From Neurospora crassa OR74A (Eukaryota > Ascomycota > Sordariomycetes > Sordariales > Sordariaceae): a DNA stretch of 64,000 nt. Below the pieces are notes generated by a model, which worked only from the letters and a program-made list of their open reading frames with translations, searched no databases and was not told the origin of the DNA. Made by a program: the position numbers and the translations under genes. Below are positions 47,301 to 57,763 of this stretch, piece after piece; position 1 is the stretch's first letter; each line of letters opens with the position of its first letter. The stretch is from assembly GCF_000182925.2 (NCBI RefSeq), contig NC_026503.1, forward strand, positions 186,001-250,000, given 5' to 3'.

Positions 47301-47968
47301 GCAATGTACCAGGGCAGAGGCTGATGATCTCTCTTGGGTTGCAAGGCATCTGAAGATCAGTCTTGACAGACCAGGAAGAAGCCTTGTAGTCGATGTCAAG
47401 GCGGCATATGTCGTTTTCGGGAGAATCAGCCTTTCTGAACCTTGCTACCGCAAGGGGATGGTCGTCATCCGAGCCTCGGCCCTATGAGAAAGTTACTGTT
47501 AGTACCGGATGGAGTAGTCAAGGTCAACGACATGGAGGCACTCACAATCAGAAGACCATATATCTGGCCTTGGATGGTGTTGTCCTGCACCTGGACAGCG
47601 TGATCCAGGAGTTTGTCGATGTCCTTTTGAAAAGCATCGGGCCTTAGTCTGCGCAAGACGACCAACTGAGACAGACCCTTTGGCTCTCCGTGGGCGAACA
47701 CGAGGTTCAAAGTCAGGTCGGTGTCCTGATATACTCCGAGCGCTGTGGTCTGATGCTCTGTCGGGATGCCCAGCTTTTCGCTGAGGTTGATCAGCTGGTT
47801 TCGGCCCCATTCGTCCTGTTTGATGAGATACAGTACACCCTTAGTGCCAATGGAAAACACCATGGGGTTCTGCTTTTCATCCTTGACGACGTAGAAGTCC
47901 TGCGTGTCCAGAAGTGGCGTGGATGTCACCACTTGCTCAATGAGCTCTGAATCATGATAGATGGACAT
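44386..47968 (-). CDS. 1172-residue membrane-active-looking protein, divergent partner of the P47-like gene
   Basis: Two exons (47546-47968 and 44386-47481) with a 64-nt phase-0 intron (donor GTGAGT, branch TACTAAC). I do not recognise a named family. Residues about 1-420 are beta-rich with repeated short hydrophobic strands (for example VFSIGTKGVLYLI, LLVSAENGIHRI, QMFVLGDESHPKMRVLY), suggesting a beta-propeller-like fold. About 610-740 is a strongly amphipathic, tryptophan/lysine-rich helical stretch (GEKVWKFLVQTYEHVMKGL, KKIWNGLKFLFAWDDI). A hydrophobic helix pair region follows near 830-890, and about four membrane-helix candidates lie in the last 200 residues. There is no signal peptide. 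The architecture suits a protein that binds a target and inserts into membranes, but that is inference. It is transcribed away from the P47-like gene, and appears intact. Confidence 0.7.
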
Positions 47969-49267
47969 TGTCGACGGCGTGTTAGGACACCAAAGTCCCC
48001 AGGACGAGAAAGAGAGAACGATCGAGGATACAATGGAGAAAGAAGTTGTGGAATGAAAGTATCAGAGAGAGGCAAGTTGACTGGACACTCACCGATTCTT
48101 CGGCAGATACTCCATACTGGCGGAGCGTGACTATATGAGCTAACCGCTTGTCTTGGACTCTCACAGTCACGCATCCGCGTACCGAACCTCAACAAGATGG
48201 ATGAAGTGCTTCGACTTGTGACGAAAAGGTCCGACCATCGTCAAACGAAGAGCAGCAAAAACAGGCGTACCCAAGCTGAAGACTGCAGTGTTAGCGGCGG
48301 GGTTTCGTTCAGCTGGATGTTCAGCTCTGGCGTCATCGCTCATCCAGAGATGCGTTGGCATAGCCTCGAGCCAAACAGCGTGGTGATGATCTCTCGAGTC
48401 ATGTTGGGCTGAATTGCACCTGTGCCTAGACAGAGTATGGATTGTCTCCAAATGACGAAATAGCTATTTCGCTCAACAACCAGCCCGTCCATCTAAGCTC
48501 CGAGATCGTGCATACGTAGATTGGACGGTGGAGTCCATTCCCGCAAATAAAAGTCACATGAGGGCCGGGAGCGCTAAACAAAGGCGGACATACAGCTGAA
48601 GATACTCACCACAATACGACCCAATATCGACCCAGTGGCCTCCAGACTTTAGCACGTCGATGAAGGCATTCCATTACTCGGTAAGTCGGGAGGGGCTGAA
48701 AGAGATTCGACGGCTCAGTGGAGACGGACAGAGCACTAGGTATAGGACGTGGCACAGTGCATACACTAAGTCTTCTGAGAGCAATGATCGACGATCTGGG
48801 GATCCAGTTTGCTCGATCTCGAACTGCATGTCAATGAGGTGGGTCGGTCCCAATTGGCGCTTCAGCTGCATCTGATAATATTGATCTAGCCATCTTCGAC
48901 ACTTCAGCTCAGATGAGAACATGCATCGATGCCTAAGTTTTGGCGATCCTCCCTGTGATGTCGCCAATATCCGCTCAGCTACCTCAATTGTGGAGAGGGA
49001 TACGTACTCAGTCTTGACCCTCACCATTCTGGTGATGCCGAGGGCAGATGCGACAGGTAAGCACACCGGATCACTTGAGAAGATACCAGCTCCAGCTCAG
49101 CACAAATATTGATGGCAATCCCGCAATCATCTGATGCCTCTTCAAAGACACAGCTTTGCAGCAGACTTGGACTTGACCTCCCAACTGGATACTTCACAGT
49201 CAACTCCTCGTCGCTACACATTGTAGAGTCCATTCACGCAGACATCAACCTCAAACACTTGAACACG
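47969..49267. promoter_or_regulatory. Shared upstream region of a divergent gene pair
   Basis: 1.3 kb separates the starts of the 1172-residue and 548-residue genes, which are read outward, so their promoters must lie here. The interval is much longer than a minimal bidirectional promoter and contains coding-looking minus-strand segments (see the separate entry). No known operator motif is recognised. Confidence 0.5.
48167..49233 (-). pseudogene. Coding-looking minus-strand pieces between the divergent genes, possible remnant gene
   Basis: Three minus-strand stretches have protein-like composition: about 49090-49233 (starts MDSTMCSDEEL), about 48674-49066 (contains VKTEYVSLSTIEVAERIL and CRRWLDQYYQMQLKRQLG) and about 48167-48420 (ends VFSLGTPVFAALRLTMVG and on). 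Between the last two, the short run NAFIDVLKSGGHWVDIGSYC is also open and precedes a GTGAGT donor. They do not form one intact model by eye, so this looks like an old, decayed gene, or a short gene whose structure I cannot resolve. Family unknown. Confidence 0.3.
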
Positions 49268-50971
49268 ATGGCGACAACTGAAGTTGACTCGCGCCTCAAA
49301 GACTTCGATCTTCAAGGTTTCCATCAAATCATTGCTATCTCCCAAGATGTAGGTACCCAGGCTTGCAGACTCATGATCACACAGAGGTCCTAACCAGTTC
49401 ATCAGAAAATCAATGATAATCTCAGAGTCCGGTTTGATCCTGAGCTCCAACCCGAACTTGTCTCTTTCAAGCATGAGCTTCCTCAAATGGGAGTTTCAGA
49501 GGCAACGCTCGACCCCCCGAACATCGAGGTGTGCACTGAAAGCGATACGGAAACCAAACGTTCGAGGTTATTCCTAAACTTCAAGACCGGCAGTTACAAG
49601 TACAAGGCGACCGTTGAGGCAGGAGGCGTTGAAACGGTTGCCATCGACGGCTGGAAAGTTCCGTTCTTCGTCGCTTATGACGAGAAGACGCTGGCCAAGC
49701 CCCCCGACAGCAGCCATCCGGACTTGAAGTCGAAATGGGCCAAGTTGGAACCCGGAAAGTACAGCCTGAGTCGCATCATCATGTTTCTCGGCTCGGCACC
49801 TCTCTCTTCCCTCGACTGGGACCACGCCCATTGTCCTGGTCTCAGCCAAGAGAATGACCCATATGGCATGAAGAAGATGTTCTTCAGAATGTTCCTTGAA
49901 GCATACTTGTCCAGTCTACAAAAGAACCCAGACGCTCTCACCCTTGGATACACGATCAAAGAGGCGGCACCTGACCCCACGGACAAGGCGCCCACGTTCT
50001 CTCCAACCGCTGTGAAGATTCAAAACTACAAATACCAACCTTGTTCCGACACGCAGCAAACCATCAATGGGAAGGCTATCCCTCCAAACTCCCGTGACGC
50101 CTTTGTGTTCATGGAGATGACCGGAGGAGCTGATATCCCGCATGATGAGCTGCAGAGAAAGGGCAATCTCATCATTGGCGACATGTCGGGCGCACTTGTT
50201 TTCAGCAAAGAACTCTTTTTCAACAAGTATCTGGTAGAGAATGCTCTCAGCAGTGTCAACGTCCGCTTGTTCGACATGGCGAATGATCTGATGAAGTGGG
50301 TTGATGGAGGAGGCTGGGATTCGGACTGGTTGCTTACCAACGGGTCAAGAGCCGAAGCCATTCCGGCTGCCAAGTGGACGATTGACGGGTCCAAGGCCAA
50401 GCTGAGTTGGAAGGGGGAGAAGTCGTACAATGGGTGGGGTATCAACCGTTCTACTGACACTTCGATCGACACAGAGCTGTTCACTGAACCACGGGCAAAC
50501 AAGATCACCATCACGTCGAAGATGAAGCTGGGTGCCTTGGAGACCGTATCATCTGGGCACGTGGGCGGTGGCGGGTACAGTAGAGGAACGGACGGGAAAG
50601 TGAACCTCATAATTGAGTTCACCATCTTGGCGGACGAGGACGGCACGCTTCACGTAGAGCCGAAAGAGACGATCGAGCCCATCCATGTGGGTGACAGCAG
50701 AGACAACAATATTCTCAAGCTTATCTTTGGCAAGCAAAGCCATGAGGTTAGTGACTTCATCAAGGGCAGGTTGCAGAACGTTGTCCAGACAAAGCACATT
50801 GGCGACGCGATTGCTGCGGATCTCAACGAGAAGAAGCAGCTCGTGTTTCCGGGTTCGGGAACGTTCAGCTACAAGGATCCAAAGTTCTCGGATGCTGGCG
50901 ATCTTTTGATCACGCTGGACTTGGTTGGGAAGGAGATTGAGAAGAATAAGAGGTTGGTTTCTGTCATCTAG
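49268..50971 (+). CDS. TULIP/P47-like protein, divergent partner of the 1172-residue gene
   Basis: Exons 49268-49348 and 49406-50971, with a 57-nt phase-0 intron (donor GTAGGT, branch CCTAACC), encode 548 residues. The ATG at 49268 is preferred because the protein then opens, as P47 proteins do, with an aromatic/acidic helix followed by IIAISQDKINDNL. Further P47-like landmarks in the right order: an early beta-layer (FKTGSYKYKATVEAG), FFRMFLEAYLSSL, the DAFVFMEMT strand, and GALVFSKELFFNKYLVENAL, which matches the family's pattern of a small residue, SK, LF and YL. TULIP proteins form elongated lipid-binding tubes; clostridial P47/OrfX proteins are encoded beside neurotoxin genes. No signal peptide or membrane helix. 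Remote homology from recognised landmarks only, so the family call is moderate. Confidence 0.55.
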
Positions 50972-51176
50972 GGGGCTCATCCTGGACAAAGATAACATTG
51001 TGTCTTGGGTATACCCAATATGCCACGATTGCAAGCGACTTTATTTTACCTCTGAACTTGATTTCAATGTACCTGATTTCCGATTAGAAATATTGAAAGG
51101 GGACTCGTACTGCGTTTACTCTCTATTGGAATCATCAACCGGTTCATCCTTCACTTCATGACAAAAAGCCCACCAG

Positions 51177-52267
51177 TTACTTCAGGTCCTTCCACTCAGG
51201 AGTCTTCTTGATGAACTCCTCCCATGTAGTCAACTTGTCCTCGACCAACGAATGTGTCCAGTCCAGACTCTCGCCGCCGTAGTACCCAAAGGTACCCAGA
51301 AGCAAAAAGTTCTCTAGCAGCTCTTGGGCCACATAGTCCGGCATGCCAGCGCCCTTGAGATTGTCAAGATAAACATCTCCTGGAACCTGGTAGTACGAGG
51401 CCGTCGCCCCGGCCTCGGGAAACACCTTCTTGAAGCCTTCAACCACCTGGTCGCCCGTCAAGTACTCGGTTGCACCGAGGAGTCTCTTGCCGAGGGTTTC
51501 CTCGCGGTGGAGGACGGCCGCCTTGACGAACTTGCCTGTGTCTGCCGTGTCGAAAAGGGGGAAGATTGACGAGCTCGCGGGGGTGGGCAGGGCAAATGTC
51601 CACTTGCCGGTGTTGGTGTCGTGGTGGGTTAGACCGAGAGCCGGGCCGGAAAAGTTGGACATGTAGAAACCTGGGAGGAAGAAGGTGGAGGGGAGACTGG
51701 TGGCGATGGAGCGGGCGTACTCTTCTACCTCGGCTTTGCTGTCGAAGTGGTAGAGGTGGGGCAGTTTGCCTTTGCTCACTGTTTGGGTTTTTGTTGTTAG
51801 AGGATTGTTACCTAACATGTACCTTTACAGGCAGGTACAATAGGTATATATGCCTGGTGGACAAGATTGAAGGCAGAGATGAGAACAAACAAACATTTGT
51901 TAATATTCAAAACAGAACTCCAAATAAAGTGCTGCACGCCCGCCTCGGCAGCTGCATCCACCAGGTTCTTGCCCTGCTGCACCTCGACGTCCTTGTCCAT
52001 CTTCTCCCAGTAGTTGGTCACGGCGAAAACGGCATACGCGCCGTCGACTGCTGCCCGGAGACTCGACTTGTCGTTCAGATCGGCGGCGACGACTTGGGCG
52101 CCCTGGCTGGCCAGCTTCTTCGCGCCTTCTTTGGTGACGTCGCGGGTGACGGCGCGGACGGTCCAGTCGGCATTGAGCTTGGGGTCGTCGAGGAAGATGG
52201 CGGCGACGGAGCCGCCTTGTAGGCCGGTGGCGCCGAAGATGGTGATGGTTTTCTTGGTGGTGGCCAT
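51177..52267 (-). CDS. NmrA-like NAD(P)-binding protein
   Basis: Exons 51895-52267 and 51177-51778 encode 324 residues. The intron (116 nt) uses donor GTTTGT, branch CTAAC and acceptor ACAG. The phase-1 join yields NINKLSKGKLPHLYHFDSKAEVEEY, which matches the conserved NmrA-like region and supports this unusual donor. GATGLQGGSVA (residues 10-20) is the Rossmann-fold dinucleotide motif and HFIWSS (about 115) is typical of the atypical short-chain dehydrogenase group, which lacks the YxxxK catalytic pair. Such proteins often act as redox sensors or regulators, as NmrA does for nitrogen control in Aspergillus, though many paralogues have unknown roles. It converges with the P47-like gene, 205 bp between stops. 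Confidence 0.9.
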
Positions 52268-53513
52268 TTTTGTGGTGGTTTGTTGTGATGATCAGGAAGT
52301 GAAGTGATGCTTGGGTTTGTCTGGAGGTGCGTTTTTGTTGAAAATGTAAGTGAAGGGTAGGTGGGCACAAGTCGTGGGGAAAATGCTGATTGAAATGATT
52401 ACCTCTAGGGAAGTGGGGCCCATCCTTAAATACCAGTTTACACACCCGGTGTTCAATTTGGAGCGATATGCAATGGTCCAAATCCGAGGAACTCGGATAA
52501 CTTGATTGTTTGGGTGTCTCCCCTCTTGCTTACATGCAGGAAATTCCAACAAAGGGGTACCTCCTTTAGGGTAAGAGGGGGTAATCTCAGACCCCAAACC
52601 TGCTGGACCTTTACCCCACTTTCCCCTTGACCAGTCAAAATAGTGTAAGTAGCCACAGGTGGTGTGTACTATAATGGGTGTGTGACGTACGCCGCGGCTT
52701 ATCTACCTAAGGAACGATTCGGCATTACTTCCCGTCCTATATACACCACACCGTTGACGATTTAGCATTCCCATTGGATGGAAAGCATACTTCCTTTTAT
52801 AATACGGTAACTGTTAGGTACACGACCACGCCTCAGCTATATACTCTTTGTACCCATTTTACGACTTATAGGACACACACTGGCTTCACGTTCCACTCTA
52901 TCGTCCTCCCATCATGCAGACATGTGCATTTTGCCGACAAAAACCGACACTTGAAAACCTCGAGTTGTTCCTGATACAGCTCTCCTTACAGCGGATCCAC
53001 CTCGTCGTGTCTCACTTGACTTTTAGGTAACCCACTGATCAAGTCAGCCAATATCCAACTACAACTACTTCTTCGTATGGAGGCGATCACGCCATTGTCC
53101 AATCCATCTCCATTCATCATACTACCTCTACCTACCTTGGTTAGCCGAACTCGACATTACCAAAGAGAGTTGGAGAGCGGACAATTGTATTCCTCCAATA
53201 AGTCAAAATGTGCCAATGGGCTGCCAGTACATCCGTGCCAATCATGTTACGTGATCCCCCTTTGGGTGCCATCGCTCCGATCCAGAATACAACGATATTG
53301 CGGGGACCGCGATGTAACTTGGATCTGGTGATGTTCCATAGGGTCAAATTCACGTACCGAGATGTTTCGTAAAGGTACATAAACACTCAAATGCCAACAT
53401 GATACGAGGGAGGGAAGGACATCGACATTCAAAGCACGTCCGGTGCACTCAAGAAATTCATCTCGAGCATCTGTGGTCATTCCCCCGATTCCACCACGGT
53501 GACCACGCCCGCC
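52268..53513. other. Intergenic, no gene recognised
   Basis: 1.25 kb between the divergent NmrA-like and GH43 genes, so it must hold both promoters. TACCTCTA motifs are at 52401 and 53123. No coding feature is supported. Confidence 0.45.
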
Positions 53514-54980
53514 ATGCTCTGGCCCTCAACACCCAAGCTTCGGCCTCTCCTGGCCTTTCTCTCCTTCCTCATCCTCCTACTCTCTCCATCTACCCTCGCC
53601 ATCACTCACAGCCCCCCAGTCTCCTACAAAAACACGCTCATCCCCCAACGCGCCGACCCTCACATCTCCAAACACACCGACGGCTACTATTACTTCACTG
53701 CCACCGTCCCAGCCTACGACAGCATTATCATCCGCCGCTCTCCCACCATCCAAGGCCTCTCCTCGGCGCCCGAAACCACCATCTGGCGACGCAAGTCCTC
53801 CGGCATCGGCAGCAACCAAGTCTGGGCTCCCGAACTGCACTACATTGACGGAAAATGGTACATCTACGTCGCCCTCGGCGTAGCCAACGAATGGCGCATC
53901 CGCGCCTTCGTGCTCGAGGGCGTAGGCGCCAACCCGCAAACCGCAACATGGACAGAAAAAGGCCTGGTAAACACCGACTGGGACACTTTTTCTCTCGACG
54001 CGCATCACTTCCAAGTCAACGGAACACGGTACCTCGTCTGGGCCCAACAGGAACCTACTCGCACCGACGAAAACAGCTCCTTGTTACTCGCCAAACTGCT
54101 CAACCCCTGGACGATCCAACGCCCAGCAACCGTCATCAGCCGCCCGCTCCTCTCCTGGGAACGAGTAGGGTACAAAGTCAACGAAGGCCCTGCCACTCTG
54201 CAAAAGAACGGCAACATCTTCTTGACGTACTCGGCCAGCGCGACGGATAGTCATTACTGCATGGGATTGCTTACTGCTTCTGCCGATGCGAACCTATTGG
54301 ACCCCGCAAGCTGGAGCAAGTCCCCTTCTCCCGTCTTCCAGTCCAATTCCTTGACACAACAATACGGGCCCGGGCATAACTCGTTTACGGTGTCGGAAGA
54401 TGGCCTTTCGGATGTCTTGGTCTTTCATGATCGCGGGTACCCTAATATCACAGGGGATCCGCTGAATGATCCCAATCGACGCACGCGCGTGCAAAAGGTT
54501 TACTGGAAAGTGGATGGGACGCCGGATTTGGGGATTCCCGTCCCGGATGGCGTTACGCCCGTGCGGTTGCGCTCTTCTTTTGCCTCTGCGCCTGAGGCGT
54601 ATGTCAGGTATTACACGGGGACTTTTCCTTCCGGGGCTGCTACGCTGGCCGATACACTCTTTAGGGTCGTTACGCCTGGCTTGGCGGGAGGGAACACTGT
54701 GAGTTTGGAGTCGGCTAGTAGACCGGGGATGTACCTGAGGAGGAGCGGGACGCAGGTCAGGTTTGATGCGGGGAGTGGTAGTTCGTCGGCAAGTTTCAAG
54801 AGCGAGGCGAGTTGGATGAGGAAGGAAGGGTTGGCGGATGCGGCGAAGGGGGTGTCGTTCGAGGCGGCGGGAGCGACAGGGCAATATTTGCGGTTGACGG
54901 CAAGTGAGGGGGGGTTAGTGGTGGCGGCTGTGGGTGGGGATTCGACACAAAAGGGGCAAGCGACGTTTTATTTGGACTGA
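53514..54980 (+). CDS. Secreted GH43 alpha-L-arabinofuranosidase-like enzyme with AbfB/CBM42-like domain
   Basis: Intronless, 488 residues from the ATG at 53514. A signal peptide (LLAFLSFLILLLSPSTLA) is evident. The GH43 five-bladed propeller shows the catalytic triad pattern: D48 in RADPHISKH (general base), D162 in SLDAHHF (pKa modulator) and E224 in KVNEGPATL (general acid). WAPELHYIDGKWYIY is another family hallmark. The last about 130 residues (GNTVSLESASRPGMYLRRS, then ASWMRKEGLAD and GVSFEAAGATGQYLRL) resemble the AbfB arabinose-binding trefoil. It is predicted to release arabinose from plant arabinan or arabinoxylan outside the cell. Codon and base composition match the neighbours. 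Confidence 0.88.
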   Translation: MLWPSTPKLRPLLAFLSFLILLLSPSTLAITHSPPVSYKNTLIPQRADPHISKHTDGYYYFTATVPAYDSIIIRRSPTIQGLSSAPETTIWRRKSSGIGSNQVWAPELHYIDGKWYIYVALGVANEWRIRAFVLEGVGANPQTATWTEKGLVNTDWDTFSLDAHHFQVNGTRYLVWAQQEPTRTDENSSLLLAKLLNPWTIQRPATVISRPLLSWERVGYKVNEGPATLQKNGNIFLTYSASATDSHYCMGLLTASADANLLDPASWSKSPSPVFQSNSLTQQYGPGHNSFTVSEDGLSDVLVFHDRGYPNITGDPLNDPNRRTRVQKVYWKVDGTPDLGIPVPDGVTPVRLRSSFASAPEAYVRYYTGTFPSGAATLADTLFRVVTPGLAGGNTVSLESASRPGMYLRRSGTQVRFDAGSGSSSASFKSEASWMRKEGLADAAKGVSFEAAGATGQYLRLTASEGGLVVAAVGGDSTQKGQATFYLD

Positions 54981-55500
54981 TGAGGAAGGGGTTGGGTGAT
55001 CATTTGCAACGAAAGAAGAGGTGAAAGAGGTGGAAGCCGCACAACGTACCTAGGTAGGTAGGGAAGCCTAGGAGAGACAAAGGGTTAGGGTTGGTGATTT
55101 ACCCCTGAGCGTTTGTTTACTTCCATGCCAAGACGAAACGCACCTCTGAAGCAGACGTTGTGCGAACAAGACGAAAAGAGAGAAAGAATCTTCTCATTGT
55201 GCGTCCTGCAAATCTAACATTATCATTCAGCATCAAAGAACTTGTTACAACCCCTCTGTTGCACTTTCATCTCCAGTAGAGGTAAAGACAGCTCCTTCCG
55301 GACAGAAATCGCACAAGTACGCCAATAAAACACAAAAGCTTGCTTGCTCGATACTCCTTCCCTGCCATTGCCATATTTCAACTTTCCAAGCCAAGTCCAA
55401 CGCCTGCCTATTTTTCCTTCGAGTGGTGCGCAAACCCTGATCTTCTCAGCTGCCTGTCTAACATCCACATATCCCCCATGCCTCGTTCCCCATGTCAACA
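54981..55500. other. Intergenic between convergent genes
   Basis: Contains ACCTAGGTAGGTAGGG near 55049 and TAGAGGTA at 55277. No gene is seen; presumably both 3' untranslated regions. Confidence 0.45.
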
Positions 55501-57763
55501 TCACCTCCTATACCCCCCCTCATGCCCAAAATCCTCCTCAAACCTCCCTCCAGCAGGCGCACTCCCATACGCCCCTGACGCAGAATACGGCGGCAACCCC
55601 CCATTCCCTCCAAACCGACCACTATCCCCCGTCCCATTCCCGGGACTAGGCAACGAAGGCGACACCCCTCCTCTAGAGGAAATAGCATCGTCCCCCTCGC
55701 CCGTCGGGTACGACGGTCCCAAATCACTCGGACTCCTCGCATGTCCACGTCTCTGACCATATCCCGTGCTAGCGGTACTCTTCGCCGGCGTCACCGGCAT
55801 CTCCAGGGGCACTCCAGGATTAAACTTGCTCTTCCCCTCGGCATTGTTATTGTCCCCCGCTTCCGCACCCGGTAACTCCACCGGCACCGGCGGCGGCGGC
55901 GCCAACGCCACGCCTCTATACCCATGTCCATGTGGAGAAGGAGGCAGTTCCGTAACGTGCTGCAGAGTATTATACGTCGGTGCCGCATCAGAGAACGTCG
56001 GGCTCGAAACGGCTGCACCACCTGGTCCGTCTGCCCATCCTGCTGAAGACCCAGGCGGGTGTTGATGCACCATTGGACTAGTGGGATTACTCCCTGCTAC
56101 GGTACCGGGTCCACCGCCGACGCGAGGCTGTTTGTAGTGCTTTTGCCGACGACGGATGCAGAAGAAGCAGAGAGATGCGAGGGCCGCGATGCCGCCTATT
56201 GAAGCACCGACGGCAATACCTGCTATGGCGCCCGTGCTGAGTCCCTTTGGGGTGCCAGGAGATGGATCACTGGTGGGCCTGACGTCGCGGGTGGCTGTTC
56301 GCTCGGCAATGCGCGGTTTGCGCGTCATGAGGGTGGACATGTCCGGGGCGTCGAAGCCGGTTCGGGGCGGGGCGGTGATGGTGGCGCCGCCGGTGGGGTT
56401 GCCGCCTACGACGGTGAGGATGTCGGTGGGTAGGGTGTAAGTGGTCAGGTTGGGCTGGAAGCGGGCCCAGATGGCTTTTTCGGGGTTGTCTTTGCCGAGA
56501 ACCATGTTGTGTTGGCCGAGGACGTCGTCGGCGTCGCAGATGGTGGTGTCGTTGAGGGCGCGGCCGCCGATGACGAGCATTTGCGCATTGTTGATGACGT
56601 TGCAGGAGCTCATGGCTTTGGGGAATTCGCCGGTGACGTTGGAGTTGGACGGGTAGAGGCTGCGGATCCATTGGAAGGAGGGGATGGAGAGGACGTAGAT
56701 GTCGTCGTAGCCGATGGGGTTGGAGCCGAAAGAGGCGCCGCCGTAGATGTAGCTGTTGTTGTTAATTGATGCTCAGCGACAGGGGATCAAAGACATACAT
56801 GTTGTAGGAAGACTGATCCTGGGCCACAGCCGCTCCTCCGCAGAACAACCTCCTGTTCTCTGGAGCTCTACCTGATGTCTTTTGAGTATACCATCGGGTG
56901 TTCGCCAGATCGTACATGAAGATGGTATCCAGCGGCTGCGGCGACACAGTGCCGTTGCCATCGTCTCGAACACCGCCAAAGTAGGCCAACATCCCTCCAT
57001 CACTAATGGGGAGATAGACCATGGTCCCTTCGGCTCTTCTGACGTTGTCTGGCCCGCTGAAATTGCTGAAATGATGGCTGTCCATGTCGTACTTAATCAG
57101 TCTGTCGGATGCCCGTCTAGTTCCTGACCAGCCGGGGACGGAGTTCTCGCTGAACCATCCTCCATAGTAGAAAGCTTCGCCGCGTTCCGAGATGGAGACT
57201 CCTGCTCCGTGACTTAAAGGGGTAATGGTACCGCTACTGGTGGAGGGCGGGCCGAAGGAGGTCCAGTAGTTGTTGAGGATGTCATAGCCGTAGAGGATAA
57301 AGTTGCTGGGTGTTGACTGAGATTCTCCACCATAAGAATAGAGCCACTTGTTGATTGAGTCCTCCCACAGGATACCGAAGCTGACGTTAGGGATGGTTGC
57401 GTTTTTGGACAGATTGGCGTAGACGTTGGGCATTCCTCCCGTCTCATGTTTGAGGTCGCTGTAGAGGAGGAATTGGTCTATCAAGTGTTAGTGATAGGGT
57501 AGATGAGCCAACGAAGATCGGTACATAGAGGTAGAGTACGCACTGCTGACGTTTGCTGAAGTCTCCGAGTACGGCTTCCAGTTGACCAGACCACCGTCCA
57601 CATAGAGCTTGTCGTCCACTACCGCTGACTGATGTCCGAATCGTCTACAAAAGTCCTTGATGGGGTCGAATTGGGCGAGTGACACCCCGATGAGATAACA
57701 GAAGAGAAGCAGAGTCCTGCATGTTAATGTCTCAGTGAAGCTGGCCATCTTGCTCATCGGCAT
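55501..57763 (-). CDS. Membrane-anchored kelch-repeat protein
   Basis: Exons 57544-57763, 56799-57477 and 55501-56752 encode 716 residues. Introns are 66 nt (donor GTGCGT, branch CACTAAC) and 46 nt (donor GTATGT, branch TTAAC). The second join yields SSYNIYIYGGASFGSN, completing a kelch blade. Order: signal peptide (LLLFCYLIGVSLA), a kelch beta-propeller (about 35-400) with repeated double-glycine turns (LYVDGGLV, AYFGGVRDD, FYYGGWF, MLVIGGRAL), a linker, a single transmembrane helix (about 470-500, GIAVGASIGGIAALASLCFF), a basic stop-transfer CIRRRQKHYK, and a glycine/proline-rich cytosolic tail. This type-I layout recurs in Pezizomycotina surface proteins of unknown ligand; a cell-wall or signalling role is inference. 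Confidence 0.85.
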
